A stretch of 64,000 nucleotides of DNA, from assembly GCF_001434535.1 (NCBI RefSeq), contig NZ_AYYW01000032.1:62001-126000 (forward strand), given 5' to 3'. A program made the position numbers and the translations under genes. This DNA is from Ligilactobacillus animalis KCTC 3501 = DSM 20602 (GTDB lineage: Bacteria; Bacillota; Bacilli; Lactobacillales; Lactobacillaceae). The notes under the pieces were generated by a model. The model worked only from the letters and a program-made list of their open reading frames with translations. It was not told the DNA's origin and did no database searches. Positions 9,589 through 18,001 of this stretch are shown piece by piece; positions within the stretch are counted from its first letter, which is position 1; every line of letters starts with the position of its first letter.

Positions 9589-10240
9589 CTATATCGTTAA
9601 AGACTTACTCAATTTCTGATACGTTTTATCACCAATGCCCGAAATATCTTTTAATTCAGATAATTGTTTGAATGAGCCATGCTGTTGCCGATATTCGATG
9701 ATCTTCGTCGCTTTTTTATCACCGATCCCATCGACTTGCATCAGCTGTTCTTTAGTTGCTGTATTTAAATTCACTTTGCTACCGTCTGCTCCCGATGCGT
9801 TCGCGGTCAAAGAAGTCTGTGGTTCTGCTGGAGCGACTGCTGTTTGAGCACTAGCAACAGTTGCTCCTTGCTTAGAAACATATATCAATAGTTGGTCGGT
9901 CAGTTTTTTGGCGTAGTTTAACTGCGAAACTTCTGCTTGAGCTGTTGGACCACCAGCGCTAGCGATCGCGTCGCCTCACATGGTCACTAGCCGAAAGCTT
10001 ATATAACCCCGGATGGTTGACCTCGCCTTTAACATCTACATATACGTAGCCTGCTGTTTTCTTTGACTTAACTGCTTGGATCACCTGATGACTTGAAGAA
10101 CTTGGCGCAAAAACTTCAGTCGCATTCGTAGCTGAACGTTCAAATCCAAACATCCCTACAATAGCCAAGATCACCGCTAAAATACCACCTGAAAGGATCC
10201 GCCACTTGTATTCCATCAGAAAATCATACCAATCATTCAT
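9589..10240 (-). pseudogene. comEA: comEA, competence DNA receptor, frameshifted
   Basis: ComEA is the membrane-anchored DNA receptor for uptake. The N-terminal piece (from 10240, SD GAGG) has a membrane anchor at about residues 14-31 and most of the SLBB domain (YVYVDVKGEVNHPGLYKL), then runs into a stop at 9958-9960. Dropping one base near 9973 restores the conserved V-R-D-A-I-A-S-A-G-G segment and continues without stops to 9589. That path passes through a linker and two helix-hairpin-helix motifs (VNLNTATKEQL, GIGDKKATKIIEYR). The repaired protein would have about 216 residues, the normal size. The break separates the anchor from the DNA-binding part, so the receptor should be non-functional unless the extra base is a sequencing error. 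comEB and comEC are intact. Confidence 0.9.
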
Positions 10241-10267
10241 TTTCTCGCCTCCTACTATATAAATACG

Positions 10268-10300
10268 AAAAAAGAGCAGGAAATATTTCCTACTCTTAAA
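10268..10300 (-). terminator. Terminator of the rsmD-coaD unit
   Basis: AAGAGTAGGAAA / TTTCCTGCTCTT minus-strand hairpin (one G-T pair) followed by TTTTTT, just after coaD. Confidence 0.85.
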
Positions 10301-10303
10301 AAA

Positions 10304-10774
10304 TTATTTTTTACTCAAGGCTACTTGAACGATCGGTGGAACTAAATTCCCCAATTCACCCTTAAAACGTGCAACTTCTTTGACCAAAGTCGACGACAAA
10401 AAAGCATACTTGGGATCGGTCAACAAGATCAAAGTCTCGATCTTTGGTGCCAGTTCTTTATTCATCGCCGCAATATTTTGCTCAAATTCAAGGTCTTGCG
10501 TATTTCTGACCGAGCGAATGATGATCTGGGCATCTAATTCTTGCGCAACATTCACCGTTAGATCAGCTTCCTTAGCTAAAACCTTGACATTAGGGATTTT
10601 TTCAGTTGCCTTTTGAATAAAGCTCTGACGCTCATTTGCCGAAAACATCGGCTTTTTGGCGGTATTGGTCAAAACCACGACAAATACTTCGTCAAATATC
10701 GCCGCACTGCGCTTGATAATGTCTAAATGTCCATTGGTCACGGGGTCAAAGCTCCCAGGAAAGATCGCCTTCAT
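10304..10774 (-). CDS. coaD: Phosphopantetheine adenylyltransferase
   Basis: Joins 4'-phosphopantetheine and ATP to dephospho-CoA, the fourth step of coenzyme A synthesis. 156 residues, standard length. The nucleotidyltransferase motif FPGSFDPVTNGHLDII at the N-terminus contains the T/HxGH site, and SSTLVKEVARFKG near the C-terminus matches the ISSS/T-x-VRE-type motif. The start lies one base after the rsmD stop, so the two are translated as a unit, as in B. subtilis ylbH-ylbI. Confidence 0.97.
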   Translation of the reverse strand: MKAIFPGSFDPVTNGHLDIIKRSAAIFDEVFVVVLTNTAKKPMFSANERQSFIQKATEKIPNVKVLAKEADLTVNVAQELDAQIIIRSVRNTQDLEFEQNIAAMNKELAPKIETLILLTDPKYAFLSSTLVKEVARFKGELGNLVPPIVQVALSKK

Positions 10775-10775
10775 T

Positions 10776-11336
10776 TCAGTTCACTTCCTTATAACGATAA
10801 AACGTTAATTCTGTGATCCCATAATCAGCTTTTTTAATAAGTTCAAAATCAGCTAATTCTTCGGGCAGATCAGCAACTTGATCTGTTTCACAAATGATCA
10901 AAGCCTCGGCATTTAAAAGCCCTAATTGTTTTAATTGCTCCATCAATTCTAAGATCTGTTGTTTTTTATACGGTGGATCAAGAAAAACATAATCGAAGCT
11001 TTGCTCTTGTTTAGCCAATTTATTGAGCATCTTATAGGCATCACCTTTTAGCACTGTAAATTTATCTTCTTCCTTGGTAACACTCAAATTTTCATGGATC
11101 GTTTTGATCGCTTGATATTGTCGATCTACCAAAGTCGCATGGTCAGCACCACGTGAAACAGCTTCGATACTAAGACCACCCGAACCAGCAAATAAATCTA
11201 AAACTTGGCCCCCATCTAAGTACGGACCAATAATGTTAAACATTGCCTCTTTGACTTTATCCGTTGTGGGACGAGTCTTCATTCCGGGTACTGCCTTTAA
11301 ACGACGCCCCCCATATTCTCCTGCTACAATTCTCAT
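10776..11336 (-). CDS. rsmD: 16S rRNA (guanine-966-N2)-methyltransferase
   Basis: SAM-dependent methylation of G966 in 16S rRNA. 186 residues with the SAM-binding VLDLFAGSGGLSIEAVSRGA segment and the catalytic DPPY motif (about residue 130). The start at 11336 is chosen because the family begins MRIVAGEYGGR; the open frame extends 22 codons further without homology. The SD is weak (AAGAGAGCTGAG). It is followed immediately by coaD. Confidence 0.96.
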   Translation of the reverse strand: MRIVAGEYGGRRLKAVPGMKTRPTTDKVKEAMFNIIGPYLDGGQVLDLFAGSGGLSIEAVSRGADHATLVDRQYQAIKTIHENLSVTKEEDKFTVLKGDAYKMLNKLAKQEQSFDYVFLDPPYKKQQILELMEQLKQLGLLNAEALIICETDQVADLPEELADFELIKKADYGITELTFYRYKEVN

Positions 11337-11433
11337 ACAACTCAGCTCTCTTCTTTTATCAACTACTACACTAGATCGCAATCGGGATCTAACACATCGC
11401 ACAACTATAGATATGCGATCTTTATCTAAATTT

Positions 11434-11724
11434 CTAATTGAATTTCTCTTGATCTTCTTCAGTCAGTTTATATGCTTGATGATCCTGTTTGGAAAATTCT
11501 GTCGTGATATCAGGTCGATTCGAGATCTCGACCGCTTTAACAAAGCGTAACTGTTTCAATTTTTCGACCGTCTTTTTTACATCTACCTCATCCATATAGA
11601 TCAAGGCATACTTCATCTTGCGTGAAACATACTGAAGATTACCATAACGTCTTAATTGTTTACTCTGGCGCAAATGATAAAGATATACGATCACGCCACG
11701 ACGTTTTTTTGCTTCAAAAGCCAT
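11434..11724 (-). CDS. ylbG: YlbG family protein (DUF2129)
   Basis: Small basic cytoplasmic protein of 96 residues, conserved in Bacillales and Lactobacillales directly upstream of rsmD. The family signature VYLYHLRQSKQLRRYGNLQYVS (split over about residues 13-34) and the KYALIYM strand are present. Function unknown. B. subtilis places ylbF next to ylbG; no ylbF is found here. Confidence 0.9.
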   Translation of the reverse strand: MAFEAKKRRGVIVYLYHLRQSKQLRRYGNLQYVSRKMKYALIYMDEVDVKKTVEKLKQLRFVKAVEISNRPDITTEFSKQDHQAYKLTEEDQEKFN

Positions 11725-11776
11725 CTTTTTATCACCTACACATCTTCTACTATTGTATCATCATTTTTCAAATATT

Positions 11777-12898
11777 TTATCCATTTTTATCATAAACTAC
11801 GATCAAGCATGAATTTTCATAGTTAAATCCAATGTTTGTATTTTTAGAAAACAAAATGTTATTCCAAAAGCTTTGATTTTTTCCCGTCGTTGCTACTAAT
11901 TGCACCGGATTCACAACTGGTCCGTTGATATATATATCAAAGCGTTCAGCATCAACTTGGGCATCGGCTAATAATTGGGCTGACACATCATTGGGTCTTA
12001 ACTGTAAAACTTTAACGTCATTTAAGCGATCTGCCTTAAGTCGCCGGTACTGTTTTAATTGTTTTTTGGACAGATATTTTTTAGGATCGTTTTCTAACGT
12101 CTGATTTATTCTTTGAGCTACAGCTGTCGCCTCTTCGCTCTGGCTCAACTGCGCTACTTTCCTCTGTGCCCGTTCAAAAGTCAACACTTCCCAGATCTCT
12201 TGTATCATCGTATCTTGATCATCCGAGGATAAAACATCTGTACTATAACGCACTGGTAAAGGAGTCTGTGAACTAACTTTATATAAACCACTGCGTAGCA
12301 ATTCTTCTTTATCAAGATATTCCACTGCAACTACTTTTTTAGTCACCCTAGAAATATAGCTCACCGCATAACTGCCATTTTTAAAAGCGATCAAAGGCTT
12401 CGTTGCCAGATCTGTCTGCGTTAATTTTATCTGTGCCGTTTGCTCATTTGATCTGAGTTTAAAATCCATAGCTAGAGGAAATTTTTGTTGTAATTCGCTT
12501 TTTTTCAATCCATTTTTTAGCTCACTTGCCAGTGGCGATTCGCCTAAAAGATAGATAGCACAGACCTTAGCGCTATATTTATCGATCCCGACCAACATAT
12601 ACGTTTTATCTTCCCAGCGGTACTGCTGCCATTCGATATTTTCCGCACTGGTGATCACTTGCGTTGGTTGGCCAAAATCAGCGCTAAAAGCAAGATTTGA
12701 CACGCCAATATAGCGTGCCAAACCTTGTGTTTTTAATTTAGTTACTTTAGGAACAACTTGTGAGTGTGGTTCGTTTGAATGAGACAACTCTTTTTTATCA
12801 GTCTTGTCATCACTTGTAAAGATCGCCAATAAATAGAGGACTGGCAAAATGATCACAAAACACACACACGTTTTCTTCCAAAAGTTACGATCAAACAT
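11777..12898 (-). CDS. Membrane-anchored CAP-associated protein with degenerate CAP domain
   Basis: 373 residues. An uncleaved signal anchor (about residues 10-28) is followed by a CAP-associated N-terminal domain: LGQPTQV-like FGQPTQVITSAENIEW, then YMLVGIDKYSAKVCAIYLLG. The C-terminal part is where a CAP/SCP domain belongs. The end (SFWNNILFSKNTNIGFNYE) recalls the WLNS-GHR-NIL-IGVGY strand, but the usual histidines and the first-helix LN--R-x-GL motif are not visible. Position beside ylbG-rsmD-coaD and pyc corresponds to ylbC of B. subtilis. The ATG overlaps the pyc stop by one base (TAATG), so translation is coupled to pyc. Function unknown; probably acts outside the membrane. Confidence 0.75.
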   Translation of the reverse strand: MFDRNFWKKTCVCFVIILPVLYLLAIFTSDDKTDKKELSHSNEPHSQVVPKVTKLKTQGLARYIGVSNLAFSADFGQPTQVITSAENIEWQQYRWEDKTYMLVGIDKYSAKVCAIYLLGESPLASELKNGLKKSELQQKFPLAMDFKLRSNEQTAQIKLTQTDLATKPLIAFKNGSYAVSYISRVTKKVVAVEYLDKEELLRSGLYKVSSQTPLPVRYSTDVLSSDDQDTMIQEIWEVLTFERAQRKVAQLSQSEEATAVAQRINQTLENDPKKYLSKKQLKQYRRLKADRLNDVKVLQLRPNDVSAQLLADAQVDAERFDIYINGPVVNPVQLVATTGKNQSFWNNILFSKNTNIGFNYENSCLIVVYDKNG

Positions 12899-15800
12899 TA
12901 TTTAACTGGCTCTAATTCAAGCAGCAGATCTTGACTTGCTAAAATATCGCCATCTTTAACGTAAATATGCGTTACTTTACCATCAAACGGTGCTTTGATC
13001 GTAGTTTCCATCTTCATCGCTTCGGTAACTACTAATGGTTCACCCTTCTTAACAACTTGATCTTTTTTGACTAAGACATTTAGCACTGAACCACTCAATG
13101 TTGCCCCAATATGATTTGGGTTAGTTGGCTCGGCTTTAGGGATCGCATTGACCTTAGCTTCCTTGCTCTTATCGTGGATCACGATCTGCAAGTTTTGACC
13201 GTTGACCGAGAAGAAGAGACTGCGATTACCATCTTCGTCAGCATCAGAGATCGAATCCAATCTAAAGATCGAAGAACGACCTGGTCTAAATTTGACCCGA
13301 ACAGTTTCGCCTGGGCGCATCCCTTGATAGAACGTGGTCGTATCCAAGACATCCATTGAACCAAAGCGTTTCGTATTTTCTTCATAGTCCATGAAGACAT
13401 CTGGATAAAGAATATAGCTCAACACTTCTTCAGCCGTTGGTTTACGCTTGATCTTTTCGGTCAATTCTTTTTCCATCTTAGCAAAGTCAACTGGCTCAGC
13501 TAAACTCCCTGGACGAACTGTGATCGGCTTTTTGCCTTTTAAGACAACTTTTTGTAATTCTTCTGGGAAACCACCATATGGCTGGCCAAGATCACCATAG
13601 AAGAAATCAACTACTGATTCAGGAAAGTCGAGTTGTTGCCCACGAGTCAAAATGTTATCTTTAGTCAAGTTATTTTGGATCATGAAGATCGCAAAGTCAC
13701 CAACCACTTTTGAACTTGGTGTGACCTTGATGATATCACCTAAAAGTTCGTTGACATCGCGGTAAGTTTGCTTGACTAATTCAAAGTCATCGATCCCCAA
13801 TGCCTTAGCTTGTTGTTGTAGGTTAGAGTATTGACCACCTGGCATCCCTGTTTGATAAATATCAGTTTGTGGTGAAGTCATTCCATTCATGAATGCTTGG
13901 TAGAATGGTTTTACACCTTGCCAATATTGGTTGATCTTTTCAACATTTTCCATTTCAAGTTTTGGTTGGCGTGCATCTTCTTCTAATGCATAATAGAAGC
14001 TTCCCATACTTGGTTGACTTGTTGTTCCCGAAAGTGAGCTCATAGCTGTATCAACGATATCGACACCAGCTTTAGTTGCAGCCACATAAGTTGAGACCCC
14101 GTTCCCAGTCGTATCATGTGTATGCAAATGGATCGGTACATCAACTTTTTGCTTCAAAGCTCCGACTAATTCAAAAGCAGCTTTTGGTTTGAGCAAGCCA
14201 GCCATATCTTTGATCCCGATGATCTGAGAACCGGCATCAACTAATTGTTTAGCTAAGTTTTCATAGTAAGCCAAAGTATATTTAGTTTCGTTCTTATCTA
14301 AAATATCTCCGGTATAACACATCGTACCTTCCGCGATTTTACCCGTGTCACGTACATATTGAATGCTCTTTTCCATTTGTTCGATCCAGTTCAAACTATC
14401 AAAGATCCGGAAAACATCGACCCCATTAGCCGCACTCTTATCGATAAATGCTTTTAAGACGTTATCTGGGTAATTTTGATAGCCGACCGCATTCGAGCCC
14501 CGTAAAAGCATTTGCAAGAGCGTATGTGGCATTCTTTCACGCATGAACTGCAAGCGTAGCCATGGATCTTCGTTCAAGAAACGGTAGGCTACATCAAAGG
14601 TCGCCCCACCCCAAACTTCAGCGGAAAAGACATTTGGCAAGGCTTTATCGTAAACTTCGATCACTGGGGCCATATCTTTAGTCCGCATCCGGGTCGCAAA
14701 TAAACTTTGGTGGGCATCACGCATTGAAGTATCGGTCAAAAGAACTTCTTTTTGGTCTTTGACCCACTTCATCGTTGCCTCAGCGCCTAAGTCATCAAAG
14801 ACTTTTTTAGCATTGATAGCATCACTTGGAGCAAAAGTATCTTTTAACTTGATATCAGGCACAAAGATCTTCTTTTGTTGCTTAACACCAGGGAAGCCGT
14901 TGACGGTCACATCCCCGATATATTTGAGTAATTGGTTGACAGTATTAGATTTACGTTCAAACTCAAATAGGCTAGGGGTTTGATCGATGAAAGTCGTATT
15001 AGCATCCCCGGCTTTAAAGACTTCATTATTGATAACTTTACGCATGAAATCAATATTAGTCTTGACTCCACGGATCTTAAATTCACGTAAGACCCGATCC
15101 ATTTTAGCTACAGCTTCATTAAAGGTCCGTGCCTGCACACATGTCTTGACCAACAGTGAATCGTAGAATGGGGTCACGACGGCACCGGCATAGGCATTCC
15201 CACCATCTAACCGCACGCCAAAACCACCTGGTGAACGATATGTTTCGATCTTACCGGTATCGGGCATGAAGTTATTTTCAGGGTCTTCAGTCGTGATCCG
15301 ACATTGGATCGCACAGCCATGATATTTAAGGTCTTTTTGGTGTGGCAGATGGAGATCTTTAAAGAGATCTTTACCTGCAGCGCTCAAGATCTGGGATTGA
15401 ACGATATCGATCTCTGTGATCATTTCAGTGACTGTATGTTCAACTTGGACACGCGGGTTGACTTCGATGAAATAAAATTTGTCATCTGTAACTAAAAATT
15501 CGACTGTCCCAGCATTTTGATAGTTGACACTTTTGGCTAAACGAACGGCCGCTTCGCAGATCTCTTGGCGTCGCTTATCATCTAAGGTGATGCTTGGCGC
15601 AAATTCGATCACCTTTTGATGCCGACGTTGCACCGAACAATCACGCTCAAACAAATGCAAGATATTACCATATTTATCCCCTAAGATCTGAACTTCGATA
15701 TGCTTAGGATTTTGTAAGTATTTTTCAACATAAAGCTCATCATCGCCAAAAGATTGCATGGCTTCACTACGCGCACGATTGTAAGCTTCTTCTAATTCAT

Positions 15801-16323
15801 CTTCAGAATAGACGATCCGCATTCCACGACCCCCGCCACCTGAAGCAGCTTTGACCATGATCGGATAACCATGTTGATCGGCAAATTCACGGACTTGGGT
15901 GATCGATCTAACTGGATCTTCAGTCCCGGGGATCGTCTCTAGCCCAGCAGCATGTGCCACTTCTTTAGCTTCAATCTTGTCACCAAACATTTGTAATTGC
16001 TTAACTGTTGGTCCAATAAATGTGATCCCAGCATCTTCACATTTTTGGGCAAATTCTTCATTTTCAGACAGAAAACCATAACCTGGGTGGATCCCATCGG
16101 CCCCTGTCATTTTAGCGATCCGGATGATATCATCCATATCTAGATAAGCTTCGATCGGTTTTTTTCCAGCTCCAACAAGATAGGATTCATCGGCTCTAAA
16201 ACGATGGACTCCGTACTCGTCTTCTTTAGCATAGATCGCAACTGTCTGTAAATTAAGTTCGTGACACGCTCGAATGATCCGAATAGCGATCTCGCCACGG
16301 TTAGCAACTAAAATCTTTTTCAT
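12898..16323 (-). CDS. pyc: Pyruvate carboxylase
   Basis: ATP- and biotin-dependent carboxylation of pyruvate to oxaloacetate, feeding aspartate and other C4 compounds. 1141 residues, full length. Order: biotin carboxylase (ANRGEIAIRI at the start, GGGGRGMRIV ATP-grasp loop, EVNPRVQVEHTVTE near residue 290), carboxyltransferase (LLTDTSMRDAHQSL near 535, metal-binding HLHTHDTTG near 740), allosteric linker, and biotin carrier domain with the EAMKMET biotinylation site near residue 1102. The start at 16323 is the ATG just after an in-frame TTG. It lies next to ftsW, the same neighbourhood as in B. subtilis, and is likely co-transcribed with the CAP-associated gene downstream. Confidence 0.98.
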   Translation of the reverse strand: MKKILVANRGEIAIRIIRACHELNLQTVAIYAKEDEYGVHRFRADESYLVGAGKKPIEAYLDMDDIIRIAKMTGADGIHPGYGFLSENEEFAQKCEDAGITFIGPTVKQLQMFGDKIEAKEVAHAAGLETIPGTEDPVRSITQVREFADQHGYPIMVKAASGGGGRGMRIVYSEDELEEAYNRARSEAMQSFGDDELYVEKYLQNPKHIEVQILGDKYGNILHLFERDCSVQRRHQKVIEFAPSITLDDKRRQEICEAAVRLAKSVNYQNAGTVEFLVTDDKFYFIEVNPRVQVEHTVTEMITEIDIVQSQILSAAGKDLFKDLHLPHQKDLKYHGCAIQCRITTEDPENNFMPDTGKIETYRSPGGFGVRLDGGNAYAGAVVTPFYDSLLVKTCVQARTFNEAVAKMDRVLREFKIRGVKTNIDFMRKVINNEVFKAGDANTTFIDQTPSLFEFERKSNTVNQLLKYIGDVTVNGFPGVKQQKKIFVPDIKLKDTFAPSDAINAKKVFDDLGAEATMKWVKDQKEVLLTDTSMRDAHQSLFATRMRTKDMAPVIEVYDKALPNVFSAEVWGGATFDVAYRFLNEDPWLRLQFMRERMPHTLLQMLLRGSNAVGYQNYPDNVLKAFIDKSAANGVDVFRIFDSLNWIEQMEKSIQYVRDTGKIAEGTMCYTGDILDKNETKYTLAYYENLAKQLVDAGSQIIGIKDMAGLLKPKAAFELVGALKQKVDVPIHLHTHDTTGNGVSTYVAATKAGVDIVDTAMSSLSGTTSQPSMGSFYYALEEDARQPKLEMENVEKINQYWQGVKPFYQAFMNGMTSPQTDIYQTGMPGGQYSNLQQQAKALGIDDFELVKQTYRDVNELLGDIIKVTPSSKVVGDFAIFMIQNNLTKDNILTRGQQLDFPESVVDFFYGDLGQPYGGFPEELQKVVLKGKKPITVRPGSLAEPVDFAKMEKELTEKIKRKPTAEEVLSYILYPDVFMDYEENTKRFGSMDVLDTTTFYQGMRPGETVRVKFRPGRSSIFRLDSISDADEDGNRSLFFSVNGQNLQIVIHDKSKEAKVNAIPKAEPTNPNHIGATLSGSVLNVLVKKDQVVKKGEPLVVTEAMKMETTIKAPFDGKVTHIYVKDGDILASQDLLLELEPVK

Positions 16324-16365
16324 CAATAAACACCACTTTCCTAAATTCTTCTATTTTCTACAAAC

Positions 16366-17574
16366 TTACTTACCAAAAACTTCTACTTCAAGGCCCCGTT
16401 TTTGCGTTGCTGAAATATTCATCACCATCCCCAAAGCAACCGTCAAAACGATCATACTTGAGCCCCCATAAGAGATAAACGGCAATGTAACACCGGTGAT
16501 CGGTAGCAAACCGATCGCCCCACCAACGTTAAAGAAGGTCTCAACAGCAATAAAGGTCCCTACACCATAACAAAAATACATCGCATAGACGCTCTTTGAT
16601 CGAATACCGATCAAAAAGATCCTTAAAATGATCCAAGCCAGTAAACACAGCACGACGACCGCTCCCAATACGCCTAATTCTTCGGCGATCACTGAGAGAA
16701 TAAAGTCGGTGTACGGTTCGGGAAGATAGCCTCTTTTTTGGATACTTTCACCGAGTCCGCGCCCGATCAAGCCACCGTTGCTGACCGCATAAAATGAGTT
16801 TACCAACTGTTTACCACTCGAATTAGCATATTGAAATGGATCAAACACTGCCAAAAAGCGTTGCCTGATATAACCAAGGCTCGTGTTGTTAAGCGCCGTG
16901 GTAAACTGCAAAAGATAAGTCCCGATCCCTAGGAATGCGGTCCCTAAAATAATGATCCACGTGCTCTTTTTATAGTTTATATCAGCATACGCTAAATACA
17001 TCACGACAACGATCGCAAAACTGATACCAAAACCACCAAAGTCAGGCGCTAATGCGATCAGTAACAACATTGATAGCACCATCAGTAACATCAATAATTC
17101 CTTGGTAACACGCTTTCTCATCATTCTTTTATAAAAGACATTTTTGCCTTTGGTTGTGTAATTAGCAAAAAGATTAGCTAAAAACATCACTAAGTATAAC
17201 TTACAAATTTCAGAAGGCTGGATACTGATCACTTTTAAATTGATCCAGCCATTTGCCCCATTGATAGCTGAAGTAAAGAACTTGGCATAACCTAAGAGCA
17301 ACATTAGAAAGCCCCAGCCATAGAGCAACATCCGCGGGTTGCGCCACCACCGTGGGTTCGTTTGCGCAAATAGTACTGTCAGACCGATACCCAGGATCAC
17401 ATAGATCGATTGCCGGATAAAATACTGCATCGTCTTCCCGGTCAAATATGATAGATTGATCGAACTAGCCGAATAAACCATCACGATCCCGATCAAGGCT
17501 AAAATGAGAAAAGGTATAAATAAGCCATAATCAAAATATTTTAGTTTATTTAGAAACTTTGTCTTCATTCCCAT
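16366..17574 (-). CDS. ftsW: SEDS-family peptidoglycan glycosyltransferase FtsW
   Basis: Polytopic membrane enzyme that polymerises lipid II at the septum with its cognate class B PBP. 402 residues with about ten membrane segments, the N-terminal IGIVMVYSASS motif, the cytoplasmic/extracellular GYIRQRFLAVFDPF loop, and the C-terminal LPFISYGGSS signature. Assigned as FtsW rather than RodA from its place between pyc and ylaN. Two starts are possible: ATG 17574, overlapping ylaN by 10 bases, or ATG 17568, overlapping it by 4 (ATGA). The GGAG site fits either. Confidence 0.92.
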   Translation of the reverse strand: MGMKTKFLNKLKYFDYGLFIPFLILALIGIVMVYSASSINLSYLTGKTMQYFIRQSIYVILGIGLTVLFAQTNPRWWRNPRMLLYGWGFLMLLLGYAKFFTSAINGANGWINLKVISIQPSEICKLYLVMFLANLFANYTTKGKNVFYKRMMRKRVTKELLMLLMVLSMLLLIALAPDFGGFGISFAIVVVMYLAYADINYKKSTWIIILGTAFLGIGTYLLQFTTALNNTSLGYIRQRFLAVFDPFQYANSSGKQLVNSFYAVSNGGLIGRGLGESIQKRGYLPEPYTDFILSVIAEELGVLGAVVVLCLLAWIILRIFLIGIRSKSVYAMYFCYGVGTFIAVETFFNVGGAIGLLPITGVTLPFISYGGSSMIVLTVALGMVMNISATQKRGLEVEVFGK

Positions 17575-17855
17575 TCCACTCCAACGTCTGGTGTCACCCT
17601 TGCTTGGATATTACCCAATTTTTCTTCAAGTTCTTTTATCAGCTGATGCCCCTCCGAAGTGGTCAATAAACCACTACGTATCAAAAACTTGACTTCACAA
17701 GAAAAGCCATAGATCCTTGTGTCGGCAACTTCTTCAAAAGCGGGACAATCCGTCCGACACAAAATATTACTTTGCTTGCCTAATAGGTCACAGATCTCAG
17801 CTGCATCTTGCTGCAAAACAGCTAAAGCCTGTTGTTTTGAAATAAAGTTTTCCAT
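17565..17855 (-). CDS. ylaN: YlaN/UPF0358 family protein
   Basis: 96-residue acidic cytoplasmic protein of the UPF0358 family. In B. subtilis YlaN has been linked to iron handling through Fur. It contains the conserved ALAVLQQDAAEI helix, CEVKFLIRSGLL and the terminal DVGVEWE. A cysteine-bearing stretch (CRTDCPAFEEV) is noticeable. Start at 17855 (ATG), with an in-frame TTG just before it and GGAG upstream. It overlaps ftsW, so the two are coupled. Confidence 0.92.
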   Translation of the reverse strand: MENFISKQQALAVLQQDAAEICDLLGKQSNILCRTDCPAFEEVADTRIYGFSCEVKFLIRSGLLTTSEGHQLIKELEEKLGNIQARVTPDVGVEWE

Positions 17856-17952
17856 CAACTTGATCTCCTCTCATACTTCCGCAATTATATCATAAAACCG
17901 CTTGAATATGTCTGTCCAACTGTAACACATTAAAAATATTTACAAAATCACT

Positions 17953-17993
17953 AAAAAACCACAAGTGCGATCGAAATCACACTTGTGGTTTAG
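17953..17993 (-). terminator. Terminator of typA
   Basis: Minus-strand hairpin AAACCACAAGTGTGA / TCGCACTTGTGGTTT with T run, just after the typA stop. Confidence 0.9.
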
Positions 17994-18001
17994 TTTAACT
18001 A

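Noticed and set aside
16366-17574. SEDS gene might be RodA and not FtsW
   Set aside because: Motifs do not separate the two cleanly, but pyc-ftsW-ylaN is a conserved neighbourhood, so FtsW is kept.
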